Shown here piece after piece: positions 1-12,109 of a stretch of DNA of 64,000 bases. A program made the position numbers and the translations under genes. Each line of letters opens with the position of its first letter. Position 1 is the first letter of the stretch. This stretch comes from Acheta domesticus (lineage: Eukaryota; Arthropoda; Insecta; Orthoptera; Gryllidae), in contig JAHLJT010008756.1 of assembly GCA_031308135.1 (NCBI GenBank), forward strand, positions 75,809,397 through 75,873,396, in the 5' to 3' direction. The notes under the pieces were generated by a model that made no database searches, was not told where the DNA came from, and was given only the letters and a program-made list of their open reading frames with translations.

Positions 1-1467
1 CAAACTTTACAGTTTGACAGACAGCTTCAATATCTCCTTGAAATAACTCGAACATTTTCGGAAGACATCCATATGAATTTTGGCATTGACAAATGTAAGA
101 CACTTCACGTAGATAAAACAGGAAAGTTACAGAAGATAGACAATAGCCTCAGTGATCAAATGACGATACAGGCAATGAATGATGAAGAAATATACAAGTA
201 TTTAGGATTCGATCAGGCAGCAATCACAGACAACAAGGCAATCAAACAATCACTGACAAAACTGTACAAATCGAGAATCACGGCACTCCTGAAAACCAAA
301 TTAACAGGCAAGAACATGATAAAAGCAATTAACACATTTGCAGTACCAGTGTATATATACTCATTTGGAATAATACCGTGGAGCGACACAGATCTCGAAG
401 ATATCCAGAGACTGACTCGCACAATTCTAACAAAATTCAGACATCACCATCCAAATAGCGCAATAGAACGAGTAACACTCCCACGAAATGAGGGAGGACG
501 AGGCCTAATAGATCTAAAGAATCTGTGCTATAAACAGATCCATTCATTAAGGAACTTCTATTATGAGAAACAGACAACTTCAGAACTACACGCTGCAATA
601 GTTCAAGCAGATACCAAATTAACCCCTCTTGATCTTAACAAACAGCTGGACATTTCTTCACAGTTTGCAGATAATAAACACAAAATGGACATGTGGTCAA
701 GAAAGGAACTCCATGGACGCCATGCAAATGATCTCAAGCAACCTCATGTAGACTCAAAAGCCTCAAACGCTTGGCTAAAATATGGTGATCTATTTGGCGA
801 AACAGAAGGGTTCATGATTGCCATACAGGATCAAGTGATCAACACTAAAAGTTACAGAAAGCATATCCTCAAACAAGCGATAGATGACAAATGTAGAAAA
901 TGTCATACAACAGTTGAGAGAATACAGCACATCACATCAGGATGTAAATTAATGGCCCATACAGATTACACCTATAGGCACAATCAAGTTGCAAATATTA
1001 TCCACCAGAAACTGGCGGCGAAATCCAAACTACAAGAAACAACCTGTCCATATTACAAATATGTTCCCGATTCTGTACTTGAAAGTTCAAACTATAAGTT
1101 GTACTATGACAGAGAAATTATTACAGATAAAACCATTCATCACAACATAACCTTCGTAGACAAACGGCAAAAGATTGGCTACCTGATTGACATCACTATT
1201 CCACAAACAGCAAATCTTCAAACAGCACACGCAGAAAAAATAACGAAGTACACAGAACTAGCAGCAGAAGTCAAGGCACTATGGCATCTTCAAAAAGTCC
1301 ATATTATTCCTCTGGTCATTTCGTGCAGAGGAGTTGTACCAAATAACATCCATAAAAATCTGGAACTTATTCAAATACCAAAATATTCTTTCAAAACGAT
1401 GCAAAAGTCAATAATCTTCAACACATGCAGGATTGTGCGAAAATTCCTAAATTACGATGAAACATGA
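1..1467 (+). CDS. C-terminal part of a non-LTR retrotransposon polyprotein (RT end, zinc knuckle, restriction-like endonuclease), Dong/R4/R2-like
   Basis: The frame is open from base 1, so the protein continues off the left edge; the ATG at 73 is internal. About 488 codons are visible. The start matches the end of an RT palm/thumb (residues reading FGIDKCKTLH near base 80, then a YLGF motif near 200). A CxxC...H...C knuckle (CRKCHTTVERIQHITSGC) lies near base 890-950, followed by RHNQ and a restriction-like endonuclease region with the LIDITIP and KYTELAAEVKALW motifs typical of R2/R4/Dong-type elements. Such proteins make the mRNA that primes its own insertion by nicking DNA. The Pro-Asp pair usually found just before the conserved VD step of the endonuclease seems to be missing (HHNITFVD), so cleavage activity may be lost although the frame is open. 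Clade assignment comes from motifs and from the TAA tail; R4 versus Dong versus R2 is not settled. Confidence 0.8.
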   Translation, partial: QTLQFDRQLQYLLEITRTFSEDIHMNFGIDKCKTLHVDKTGKLQKIDNSLSDQMTIQAMNDEEIYKYLGFDQAAITDNKAIKQSLTKLYKSRITALLKTKLTGKNMIKAINTFAVPVYIYSFGIIPWSDTDLEDIQRLTRTILTKFRHHHPNSAIERVTLPRNEGGRGLIDLKNLCYKQIHSLRNFYYEKQTTSELHAAIVQADTKLTPLDLNKQLDISSQFADNKHKMDMWSRKELHGRHANDLKQPHVDSKASNAWLKYGDLFGETEGFMIAIQDQVINTKSYRKHILKQAIDDKCRKCHTTVERIQHITSGCKLMAHTDYTYRHNQVANIIHQKLAAKSKLQETTCPYYKYVPDSVLESSNYKLYYDREIITDKTIHHNITFVDKRQKIGYLIDITIPQTANLQTAHAEKITKYTELAAEVKALWHLQKVHIIPLVISCRGVVPNNIHKNLELIQIPKYSFKTMQKSIIFNTCRIVRKFLNYDET

Positions 1468-1546
1468 ATTGGCCTGTGTCTTGGTTACTAACCCGACACA
1501 AAGTCAAATATATATCCGGCGAATACCGAGAAAAACAATGTTGTAT

Positions 1547-1548
<2 letters not shown>

Positions 1549-1583
<35 letters not shown>
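1549..1583. repeat. (TAA)n microsatellite at the retrotransposon 3' end
   Basis: About eleven uninterrupted TAA units run directly after the 3' UTR. They are either the target of insertion or the element's own tail. Confidence 0.9.
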
Positions 1584-1584
<1 letters not shown>

Positions 1585-2579
1585 CACATGTTCATTGAAA
1601 ATTGTGTGGCTTATTTAACAATTCGCGGTATTTTTGTGAATGAATGTATTATATCTTGATTTATCTACATTCTTTTGAAACGCATATATTTTTGCGCACA
1701 CCAAAAGTAATAATCATCTATTACATAGTAAGGCTGCAATGCATGGAAGAGCTCTCCCAAACCACATTCTAATTCGTTTTTATTATCAATAAATAAACCA
1801 ACTAGTGGTGCTAAAAACAGCACATACATTCCCGCGTTATTGGAAACAGCTACGTAGTATTGACATATTGCACTTTCTACGCTACTACCATCTTAGCTAT
1901 TATTTGAAAACGTCTAATTCAACCACGAAGCGAACAACTCACTGTTTTCATCGCAGTGTTGTCAGAACTATGTGAATTCTATAACTGCATAAAAATAGAA
2001 TACAAAAGTTTTGTAATCTTGTATTGTAAAAAGAAGCCTGGTACCCCGGACAATATAGAAATGCATTTCATATGATTAGAGAAGAGTATTCAAAAACCAT
2101 GCAAAAATACTTTACTCACTACAAATAGTACAGCATTTGGGGCAAAAACTAAACCTTTTCATGAAAATTACAACATAAATTTGACAATTATAATTCCTTT
2201 TCATACAATTACATTATGCCACAACAATGACACATTATTCACAGAAATTCGCGAGCCCGAAACAGAATTCCATTGTTGTATTCCCAGCATTTCGATATTC
2301 TCTGAGAGTTAGTAATTTTTATTTCAAATATTTCAAAATAAATAATTTCTAAAAGCTTAATATGTAAATGTATAACAAAAGGACGAATGTAAGAAACGAA
2401 CAAGGAAATAATATACAAAATTGCAAATTCTCATTCAGGACGCATCCAGCTGTCTGAATCACAGTAAACTTGCAGCGGGCTATCATGTTTGTCACAAAAT
2501 TATAGAGAAACTACTAGTATTTTCAAAAAAATTAAGCATGACCTTATTTGAAGATGTAATTTTGATTCATTGAGAAAAC
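1584..2579. other. AT-rich stretch without a gene
   Basis: No coding frame was recognised. Near 1795-1860 a short stretch containing caactagtggtgct resembles 8358-8400, so the repeat described for 2580-3240 may begin here in broken form. Confidence 0.4.
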
Positions 2580-3240
2580 CTGCTGCCGCCTATCGCCGCC
2601 CAAAGTACATTTTTTGACATTTTCTCAATTTTTTGGTTTCCTAATGGTCGAACAGAAATATTAATTTTAGAATATTAAAGAACATGAAAACATCGTATTA
2701 ATTGGTAATTTTCTTTGAAAAATTTGAATCCGTTTTTAAGAAAATGGCGTTTAAGCGCTACTAAAAATGAGACATTTGAACCTCATTTTAACAGACAATT
2801 TTTGAGTTTTCGAAAAACTTCATTTTCAGTCATTTGAAGCACTAACATTCACAAATATAATGTTACCAAATTGCTGGTACAGTGCATATGCATTTTTAAA
2901 AAAACAAAAAGTACCTCAAAATAAACTTTAAGTCATATTAAAGAGTGCAATTAGCACAATCGGTTACAAATGTTCGAAGAAAAATGTTTTGCCGTTTTTA
3001 AGAAAATTTTTGTTTTTGTATTTTTTAAAAAAAAAATTGCACATATTACACGCAATATTGGTTGAAAACAACTAAAAATTTCAAAAGAAATGTACATAAC
3101 CATAAAGAAAGAACTTACTATGAAGAGCAAATTTTATTTGAAGGAAAAATCTCTATCTACAATTTTGTTGGAGGAAAACGCCGAATACAATTCAAACTTT
3201 CGCAATTTCCGAAGGCACACAGTACGCCTCTAGCATTCGA
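2580..3240. repeat. Copy A of an AT-rich dispersed/tandem repeat
   Basis: The stretch is similar, in the same orientation, to 8470-9460: shared blocks include the phrase tttggtttcctaatgg, attaattttagaatatta, a gagaaaatggcgtttaagcgctac-like block and an end block near gaaaacgccgaatacaattc. The core block recurs near 2729 and 2990, so at least two diverged internal units are present. No protein is encoded that I can recognise. Confidence 0.7.
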
Positions 3241-3470
3241 ATAGACCACATTTGTAGGCGGTGGGCACTCGAGAGCGTTGCGTTGCGTCGGTCGCAGACG
3301 GCGTATCCACGGAAGCGCAGCTCGAGGGTGGTACCGCACTAGTCTGGCGCGAGGAAAACTGGCATTAGATGCTACCGTCAACCAAGCCACCATTCCCGCA
3401 TAAGATAAGCGAAAACGGGGTATGCGTAGCCAAGCCGCCGCACATTAGCAACCAGTCGTCACGTTGTTCA

Positions 3471-3500
3471 CAGACGGACAGACAGACAGACGGACGGACA
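3471..3500. repeat. GACA/GACG tetranucleotide microsatellite
   Basis: Seven or more cagacggacagacagacaga-type units, slightly imperfect. Confidence 0.8.
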
Positions 3501-5444
3501 AACGTTTTGCTTTCCATTGTTTTTTCGGTATCAAAAACCCACAAAACAGGGATTCTGGCTGCACCAGTGTTAGAAGATTTTTATTTCTTAATTTAGCAAC
3601 TGGATTTATCCGCTTTTCTTTCCAGCGCCCTGTAATAAAAGAGTTTTTCTGCCGAAAATCCGCCGTTTTTCGCATTACAAAACATTCCTTATACTGTACG
3701 TACGACGAATACATGGGGAAGTAAAAAGAACGAAATGGCCAGAACGATGTAAAAATATTCGTGGATTCTACGTCAATGCATCGTCTCATAGATCAACAAT
3801 AATTGTGATCCTCCCTCCTCAACCAATTCCATGAACTTTCCTCCTCGTCATAAAAGAAGCTTACCAACTGAATCATCTTCCAACTCAAATGCTGAAAATA
3901 AAAGTGACGAAAGCAATTAAAAAAAAGCGTGGAATATGCCTTGGGCTCAGCTGATCCCATTGCTATTGTTAAAGATTATCCTAATGACATTCCAGCAATT
4001 ATTAACATGCTCAAGGAAAATTACAAGGTCATAACAGACTCAAAGGTAGATTTACTGGATTTACGAAGAAACTAGTAAAACAGTCACCTGAATCACACTT
4101 GTCTGAGACTGAATCTAGTATGGACAGCACATGATACTCTTTGTACAAAATGTATGTCAGACAGTAATCACTAATTTTATCTCTACGAATAAATCGCAAC
4201 TAAAATTATAAAAAATGTTCAATGGAATCTCAATGGATATCATAGCATAGAAAACCCTCCTAGAAAATCTACTATTACCAAGCATACTATGTGCATAATA
4301 TTAATCCACACATACTAAGTCTGCAAGAAACCAATTTTAAATTTAATTATTCAACCAATGTTAATAATTATCAGCGTTGTTATAAAAATAGAGCAAACAC
4401 TGAATACGCATCTGGTGTCGTTGCAATATATTTCAAATCATCCATTCTGGCAGTGATTATCCAGATGAAGATAAACTTGGAAGCTGTTGCTGTGAAAATT
4501 ATCTCACCTATATGTCTGTATTTATGTAATTTATATATTCCCAACAGTCACAATTTCGAAAACTCGGCACTCAGTGATATCTTTAAACAACTTCCTAACC
4601 ATCATTAGGTGATTTTAATGGTCATCACTCTTAAAAGACTGACGAAAGGAACATATTGCTAGAATCATTCGTTGAAGATTCTAACTTGGCTATTATTAAC
4701 ACGGGTGAGACCATTCATATCAATCTTAACAATGGTAAACTTCGTGTCATCGATCTTTCCATTGCCTCGAGACCTTTTGCCCAAAAATGCACATGGAATG
4801 TATTTGAATACCATATGATAGCGATCATTTTCCGATTATAATAGACATCGAAACCCCTAACTTCAGTAACAGTTCTCTCATTGACAGACCCATTCACCCA
4901 TTGACAGACTGAACTTTAACAAAACGAATTGGTCCTTGTTTCAAGAAATTATCAGTTCGAACCTGACCAACTTCCGGCCCGAGAATGTTCTTGATATCAC
5001 TCATGCGGTCCAGGACGTAACTAATATTATCATGGAAGCTGTTGACCAAGCTATTGATAATTTTCAAATTATATGCCGCAAGAAGAGAGTTCCTTGGTGG
5101 AACAAGGCATGCCGGGATACCATTAAAGCAGCAAAGCATGCCTTTAATGGATATGAAAAGAAAAGTTGTGAGGATAAATACTGATAAGAGAATCCTAGAA
5201 TACTGATAAGAGATCCCTAACTAGGATTGTTAAAAAATTAAAAAAAGAATCGTGAACTGCTGATGTATCATCAATCAAGTCACATAACTTGTCGTAATCT
5301 TGAAAGAAAATTCCATTCATGGCAACGAAGTCTCCAACACTATTCAATATTTGCAGTCTCATAATGTCATCATAAATGACTCTGTATCGTAGTTGGCGGA
5401 GCTAGAGTTGCTAGAGGGAAAAAAGATCAATATGACATTCTTAA

Positions 5445-6203
5445 CCCAGCAGTAGGCGCGCGGGGTGCCTGAGTCACCCCAGTATTGTTTCGGAGTTCAC
5501 TGTACTTCTAGTTTTTTTTTAAATCTTGCGAGCTTCTCAATACCTTTCGAGGACAGCTTTGTGCACATATCTTGACCTTCTCTTTCAACTGCTTCCTGTC
5601 ATTTCCTGGAAATTTCGTCGCAATGTGATGGCGCGCTGCGTGGGGGCCACAGAGTCACCTTTGTTATCGCTTCCTGCCACGTTGTTCACAGTAGATCTCA
5701 TCAGAATGGCACAGAGAGAGGTTTATTTTCAAATATACACCATTATAAGTGGTTTTGTTTAATAATATTTTTTTTCATATCAAATCTTTTAATGATATGA
5801 TTATAATATATTTATATTATTGCTAAATATTCGTATGCATATTTGTATATATTTATTTATACTGTAATGTATCTTGTATTCTGTAATATGTTTACATCAT
5901 ATTATTTATAGTCTTATAATTTTGAGTGGTGTTTTAGGCGCAGAAGAGATTGTATCCTATACGCGATGAGGAGAAAATTCTTGAGCTCCTGCTTTGTGAA
6001 AGTTGTTTGTAAAAAGAACATTGTTAAAAGTTAAAATTTTATTTGTACTTGTTTCCAAAATATGTATAAACACTTGGAAATAAACACGTATATAGTAAAG
6101 AAATAAAATAGTTTGTTATTAGTTGTTTTCTCGACATTTTTACTATGGGGCGACTGAGGCACCCCTTCAATTTGTCGCAAAACTTGGCGCGCCCACTGCC
6201 GGG
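5445..6203. mobile_element. piggyBac-like non-autonomous element with TTAA target duplication
   Basis: Both ends start with CCC next to TTAA (5441-5444 and 6204-6207). Inverted ends read CCCAGCAGTAGGCGCGC on the left and CCCGGCAGTGGGCGCGC on the right in reverse complement. Each end carries a subterminal ggggtgcctgagtcacccc-like near-palindrome. TTAA plus CCC ends are diagnostic of piggyBac-type elements. The roughly 760-bp interior encodes no transposase, so it is a MITE that jumped into the older LINE. Confidence 0.88.
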
Positions 6204-6865
6204 TTAACGTGCCAATCACAACACATGAATCAAATGAAATAATCAATTCATCTATCAATTCAGCACCAGGCCCTGACGGAGTATTCAATATCCTTATTAG
6301 AAGTCTCCCCGCTGAAGGGAAAGAAGTCCTGTTCAAGATATAAACTAATGCTCTCATGTCAAACCTTTCCTAATACACGAAAAATGGCAACTGTTATCTC
6401 CATCCCTAAACCAGGTAAAGCACGGTCTAACCCTATCAATTACCGTCCAATTTCCCTAACATGTAATCTCTGTTAGATACTTGAAAAGATTCTTGACAGA
6501 AGATTGAGATAGTATTTAAACCGTTACAACATCATTGAGGATTATTAATTTGGTTTCAGACCCGGGTATTCCACGTATTTACATCTAGTGAGTAGACACC
6601 TACGTTACCGAAGCCATTCATAACAGACAACACATCCTGGCTGTGAGCCTAGACGTTCAAAAGGCTTATGACATGGTCTGGATATCCCGAATTATATGGG
6701 TTCTTAGGAACATTGATATCGGTGGTAATATTCAATCCATTCAGAATTTCACAAGTAATCAATACATTCAGCTCCGAGTCAATAATCAGTTGCCAGATGC
6801 AGTCATGCTAGAAAATTGGCTCCCGTAAGGTTCTACTATTAGTGAAACTCTATTCTTAAAAAGGG

Positions 6866-7587
6866 AGTTTTAGCGCCACGCGTAGCGGCGATATGCACTA
6901 ACAGTCTCGTGACGGACCTTGAAGTCATAACGTCTAACTCTAAGGTAAGACCGTATACTTTCACAAATAGTGCACGCCTGCAGGAGTCTCTATGGTCACC
7001 TTACAAGCGGCAAAATGGCCGCCTAAAAACAGGAAAGGTTGCATTTTTCCAACTCTGATAAACCGATTCTCGTATGTGAGGCAGTTACAATTATTCCTTA
7101 CCAACTGCAGAACGCTGGCAATAATTAATGGGAAATATTGGAGAAGTGACAGGAAAGAAAATCGCGAAAAAGAAGTTGAAATCATAACTTCAATTTATGT
7201 TATGACTTATGCTCGTAACGAACGTTGTTTTAAGATACGTCCTACTTTCTCAAGAAAAGCCTATTCAAAATTCCAACTACATACTCATCGCTGAAGGCTA
7301 CAAAATCCAAAACTCCATGCACAATTTCTGTGGACGGTTTTGTTTATTGTAGATTTGTTATACTCTTGACTCGTATTATGATTTAAATGTCTCTCAACTA
7401 GCACACTCTTGGATGTATTATGCAACTTCTTTGTTCAACGCTTGAAATGCTTCATTTGACATACTGCATAACGCAATGACGCTGTTGCTAAAGCTCTTCT
7501 GAACGTTATTCATTACGACCATATAAAGTCGTTAGTCACGTGATCAATAGAGATTAAGGATGTCGCATTACGTTTGGCGCTAAAACT
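6866..7587. mobile_element. MITE with imperfect terminal inverted repeats, nested in the LINE
   Basis: Left end AGTTTTAGCGCCACGCGTAG matches the reverse complement of the right end AGTTTTAGCGCCAAACGTAA. It separates the LINE RT motif LDVQKAYD (upstream) from YADD (downstream). I could not define a clean target duplication, so the superfamily is open. The frame at 6992-7294 inside it was not recognised. Confidence 0.65.
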
Positions 7588-8220
7588 ATCTAAAATCAAT
7601 TGTGAATGCTGGGCAAGGAATTAAGTCACCCACGATTATCCGTAAGTATGCAGATGACATAATCATTACCAGTGAAGGTAAAGAACTCTCCTCTTCTCAG
7701 GTCATTCCTGAAGAATCTTTGAACTCAATTGTGAGCTGGACACTAGCTTCAGAATTTATTATCTTCCCAACTAAATCTGAAAGCAAATTGATATTTAGAC
7801 GTAAGGTATCAGGGAATTTCCACCTGCAAATCGGCAATGTAACAATTCAACCAAAATTGTTGGTCTTCGTATTCGACAGAAAGCACACCTGGAAACATCA
7901 AATTAAGGAGCTCATCATTGATTGTAAGAGAAAAATGAACATACTTAAATGTTTGAGTCACAATAACTGGGGAGCAGATAAAGGTACCTACAGAGCGATC
8001 ATCCGCAGTAACAGATCAGATTCTAAGTAATCATAAGCAGACTAAGGATACCTATTATTTAACAATACTAACAAACATCTACTATATATTAATTAAAGAT
8101 TATCAATTATTGATGTAAAAGCCCACTAAGCATTGTAATAATTATGTAACTAATGAAGTCGTAAATAACCTCTGCTACAAATGATGCGACTTAAAATTAA
8201 AAAAAAAACAGTGACCGCGT

Positions 8221-8350
8221 TTGGGGACAAAATGCAATAAATATTGTTCAACAACCACTGTATTCAGCGGATTTAGCCCATGTGACTTATCTTTGTTTCC
8301 CAAAGTAAATTTACCGCTCCGTGAATCCTGTTTGCAATTGATTGAAGACC
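8221..8350 (+). pseudogene. mariner transposase C-terminal fragment
   Basis: One frame reads PCDLSLFPKVNLPLRE and then IEDLQQL. A neighbouring frame just upstream reads VQQPLYSADLA. Together they match, with one frameshift, the mariner hallmark YSPDLAPCDFFLFPKLK that carries the last catalytic Asp. Only this small piece is present. Confidence 0.65.
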
Positions 8351-8499
8351 TACAACAACTAGTGGTGCTACAGAACCGCACAGACTTTCCCGTATTAGTA
8401 TTTCTTTGGGTCTTCGCTAGCTATTCGGAATTCCCACATACTCTTTCTTGCCAGCTGTCATCTATCACCACCAAAGTAAATTTGTCATTTTCTTAATTT

Positions 8500-9560
8500 T
8501 TCGGTTTCCTATTGGTAGAACGCACATATTAATTTTAGAATACTAAAGAACATAAAAAACTAATCATAAATAGCAATTTTATTTTAAAAAGTATGTGCCG
8601 TTTAAGAGAAAATAGCGTTTTAGCGCTACTAAAAATGCGAAATTTGAAGCTCATTTTCACAGAAAATTTTTGAGTTTTCAAAATACTTTATTTGAAGTTA
8701 TTTGAAGCACTTACACTCACAAATATAATCATCTTTACAAATTGCTGGTAGTGTGCATATTAAAGATGTGAGAGATCTTTCAAAAAATTTACATTTATAT
8801 ATTTTTTTAAAAAACAAAAAAATAACTCAAAATAAACTTTACGTCATATTACAGAGTGTAGTTAGCACTATCCGTTACAAAACTTTGAAGAAAAAATTTG
8901 CAGCCATATATGAGAAAATGGCGTTTAAGCGTTTCTGAAAATGCCGAAATTTGGGATACTTTTCACAGAAAACGGTTGTGTTTTCGAGAAACTTTACTTA
9001 ACATTATTTAAAGCTCATATACTCCTTAATATAATAATGTCAAGCAATTAAGGCTAATGTAAATATTAACGACGTGAGAGACAAGTCAAAAAAATTACAT
9101 TTTTCCAATTTTTGAAAAAAAACAAAAGAATAGAGCAATATGGCATTTTTGTCATCTCATAATATACATTAGGCACTATACCTACCAAAAGTTGAAAGAA
9201 AACATTTTGAACCGTTTTTGAGAAAATCTTGTTTCCTATTTTTTTAAAATTGCTTATATTGCACGCAATATTGCGCGAAAACTACAAAAATTATCAAAAA
9301 AAAGTACCTTAATGAAAAAGACCTTAAAGAAAGAACTCACTATGAAGAAAAAATTTTATTTGAAGTAAAAATGTCAATCTGCAATTTTGTAGTTGGTGGA
9401 AGACGCCGAATAAAATCCAAACTTTTGCAATTTTCGAAAATTCCGAGTTATTCGTGAAAATCGGACCTATGGCCCCTTAATAAGTGTATTTTACTCTATT
9501 CTTACAAGAAATTTTAAGAAAAAATTTGGAGCCGTTTTTGAGAAAGTTTTGACAATGTAC
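8500..9560. repeat. Diverged tandem array, period about 305 bp (copy B of the AT-rich repeat)
   Basis: The block gccgttt(tt)(g/a)agaaaat recurs near 8597, 8903, 9210 and 9530. A second block, gatgtgagagat...tcaaaaaa-ttacattt, recurs near 8763 and 9069, and a third (gtcat..tta..agt.t..ttagcacta) near 8841 and 9147. Spacing is about 305 bp each time. The units are AT-rich, badly diverged and non-coding. The first unit is shared with 2580-3240. Confidence 0.7.
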
Positions 9561-10550
9561 AGGGGGCTTCATGTAAAGTACCCCCAAATTTTACAGAATC
9601 TTTTTCAAAATCCCAAAGCTTTGACTAGGACCAGATCGACAGGGGAATATCCATTTTGGAAGAAATCGTACGTATGGTTTAGGCGCTAGCAGTCCCGAGC
9701 CAGAGAATGAACTGCAATGCGGTGGCCGGAATTTCAATTGAAAAGCCGATTAAAGATGCTCACAATGTCTTATGATGTCAACGAAAGAGTGCGACACTAA
9801 TACCTTTTAGATAAACCAGGTTAATTTTATCTCAAAAACTGTGGTGATTTGTTGCAGATTATTATTTAAGGTAATCAACGAACTAAAGATATTAGAAAGT
9901 CTTCGTTAAACGAAATTCAGTTTTGGCACATCGGAAATAGTATTTTCAGATAATGACACACTTCGGAGCATTGCTCCAACTTCAGTTTACAGAATTTTGG
10001 ATTTCATACTTGCAACGTTGAGTCTAAAATTTCCTCAAGGTAATGAATTCGATGAGGCCGCCGTAAATATTATCAAGGGTTGTGTTAAAAAAGACTGTCC
10101 AAATACTGCTATCAATACCTACAAACTTACAGAAAGACTTCTCTTGTCAATGTATTTTCTTCTGTGGAATTGATAACGAAACGTCGTATACAATCAGTTG
10201 AGTCAAGCCATCGTTATTGGGACGTAGAGAAGAACATAACGAGTTCTTAAGATTAACGCATTCTGAAAAAGATACAATCATGATGACTGTCATTTATCTG
10301 AAGATCATGAAGAATGTCGAGTCAAAACGTTTGGATAATGTATGACCAGTGGCATGTTATGAAGGGTTTAGTTTGGGTTAGCAATTAAATATAAGATGGA
10401 TAAGATAAAATAAAATGAAACAAAAATACATGCAACATAAAATTCATATCTCTTTTCCTTTGGAGCATAACTGAATGTTTCTGTCCTTGTTTATAAAATT
10501 GTCTATGCCACTGACAAAGTCTTCTATGACACAAATGCTTAATGCTGTTG
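9561..10550. other. No recognised gene; short unassigned frame
   Basis: A plus-strand frame near 9960-10170 is open for about 65 codons, but I do not recognise it. The rest is AT-rich. The stretch may be the 3' flank of the hAT element on the other strand. Confidence 0.3.
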
Positions 10551-10559
10551 TAAACTTGT

Positions 10560-12010
10560 AAGCAGTTCCCTTTCCAATGTTATTAGAGACGTATTGGTAC
10601 GTCTATCTTGCCCTTGAGCATTACGTGCATAGTTTTTACGTTTTTTAGTTGTGAAAATCTTCGTTCAACTCACGCACTATTTGCGAGAATTGTTAAAACT
10701 AATTCACAGAAGTTTGTTACTTCGTTGAAGGCCTTCTCTATTTCATTATTTTAATGAAATAGAAAGGTTCATTTACTGATTTCTGACGTATGTCTCCTAA
10801 TACTGATACATATGGGACAATTAGTTGGAGATATTACAACACTGAAGTCAAAAACAGAAGCATAAGTGTATATCAAATCTTGAAAAAGCTATTTCTGGAA
10901 AACAGGTTGAATATTTTTGGAAGTTCTTCGCATTGAGCAACTCCAGAAAATGCAGAGACTCCAAATTATTGAATCTTTCACTTTGACATAAAACATTTTG
11001 CAATAAAGAGGTTTATATTGTCACTTGCGATCCAGATCATTCGCGGTCTTTGGCATTTTGTTGGTGATTCTTCAACATCATTTATTTTTGACCAAAATTC
11101 TTCAAATATATTACGTTTGTTTGGCAAGTCTGTGTAACTCTCTGACTTTCCGCAATAATATCTCAATGTCATAAGCTGTAGCTTATAGGATATTATATAG
11201 GATGTCTGTAGCCGGTAAAATACAAGCCATCACTTCTAACATAAAACTGAAGTTAATAGTTCCCATGGAGCTGCTGCAAGACTCTTGATTTCAGTTCTCG
11301 TTGGTACTGGAAATCGCTTCGAAAAGATCCATTAGGAGGTTTATATTCTCATGGTTCGTTTGAACAAGACGAGAATTATAATTCCAACGTGTGGAAGAAA
11401 CACGAGGAAGTCTCTTTTGTATCTCCACATCTAAAGCGTAAGTTATCTTTGTAGATTTAGAGAAGAATGCTGCAATGCCATTAAGTGTTAGGAAAAATAT
11501 CCGGCACTCTAATTTAATATGTTGCCTGAGATTGAGTCTGTGAGAAAAAAATGTAAACAGAGATTGAGGGAACGTGTGTTTCACTGTGGCTTGTAGAACG
11601 TTCAAATGACATGCCATCATTGCTGCATAACCTTGTCAAATACGTTTTTCTCCACAATTATATTATTTTATGAGGTCATTTACTACATTAAACAAGGCTT
11701 CATTTGAAAATTTAAGAAATCTCTCGATCTTCTGTAACATATCTCAAGACAACACTAAGCTGGGCAAAATTGGCAACGTCTGTAGTTTCATCTAACGAAA
11801 AAGCAATAAACTTTGTTTCTTGGATTTCTTTTTTCATGTTTGTCATATTACTGACGGATTCAATTAAATCAATTTTGATTTCATTTTCATGCCATTTTGT
11901 ACAAATGTTCGCTGTTTCTTATGGCTAAAATGCTGTTTGTAATTTAGATTATTTTTTGTAGCACTGAAGACGGCCGCAATGTGACCGAAAAAGCTTTTTG
12001 CCAAAATAAA
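10560..12010 (-). pseudogene. Decayed hAT transposase (ZMYM1-like type)
   Basis: Reading the minus strand from about 12010 down, pieces of a hAT transposase follow in order. First are fragments resembling the RNase H-like core with IIVEKxxxxGYDGAA-type context near 11640-11700. Then comes a clear 109-residue open piece (11291-11620) with MMACHLNVLQATVK, LNGIAAFFSKSTK and RLPRVSSTRWNYNSR. Near 10980-11170 lies another open piece. Near 10620-10740 is a C-terminal dimerisation signature resembling SVERRFSxLKxVKT. The interior insert and dimerisation domain are normal for the family. Frameshifts and stops separate all pieces. No terminal repeats were located. Confidence 0.7.
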
Positions 12011-12109
12011 CAACCACAACAAACCAACTCCTATAGAAACCAATTCCTCAAATCTATATCATTCTTTAATGATCCCAATGTCGTAAACTCAGCTCCATTT
12101 CTTGTTACG

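Larger units (their letters stand above)
1..1583 (+). mobile_element. 3' end of a Dong-like (RLE-type) non-LTR retrotransposon
   Basis: The element consists of the open frame up to the stop at 1465-1467, a short 3' UTR of about 80 bp and a (TAA)n tract. Dong elements of insects are known to sit in TAA repeats, so the tail fits this family. The 5' part is outside the window. Confidence 0.7.
3805..8030 (+). pseudogene. Decayed APE-type LINE (Jockey/I-like), interrupted by two MITEs
   Basis: Pieces of a LINE ORF2 can be followed in order on the plus strand in shifting frames. Around 4215-4610 is the endonuclease start (QWNLNG-like, then HILSLQETNFK); 4656-4841 is the end of the endonuclease (VIDLSIAS). 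Around 6240-6300 is the RT motif SAPGPDG; 6643-6828 holds the palm motif LDVQKAYDMVW; 7602-8030 carries the catalytic YADD and the thumb up to a stop. Stops and frameshifts are numerous, so it is dead. The gaps between pieces are filled by the inserted elements at 5445-6203 and 6866-7587. A possible ORF1 tail lies near 3805-3930. Clade is uncertain. Confidence 0.8.

Noticed and set aside
3157..3789. Overlapping minus- and plus-strand frames near the GACA microsatellite
   Set aside because: No motif; the frames owe their length to the repeat and a GC-richer patch.
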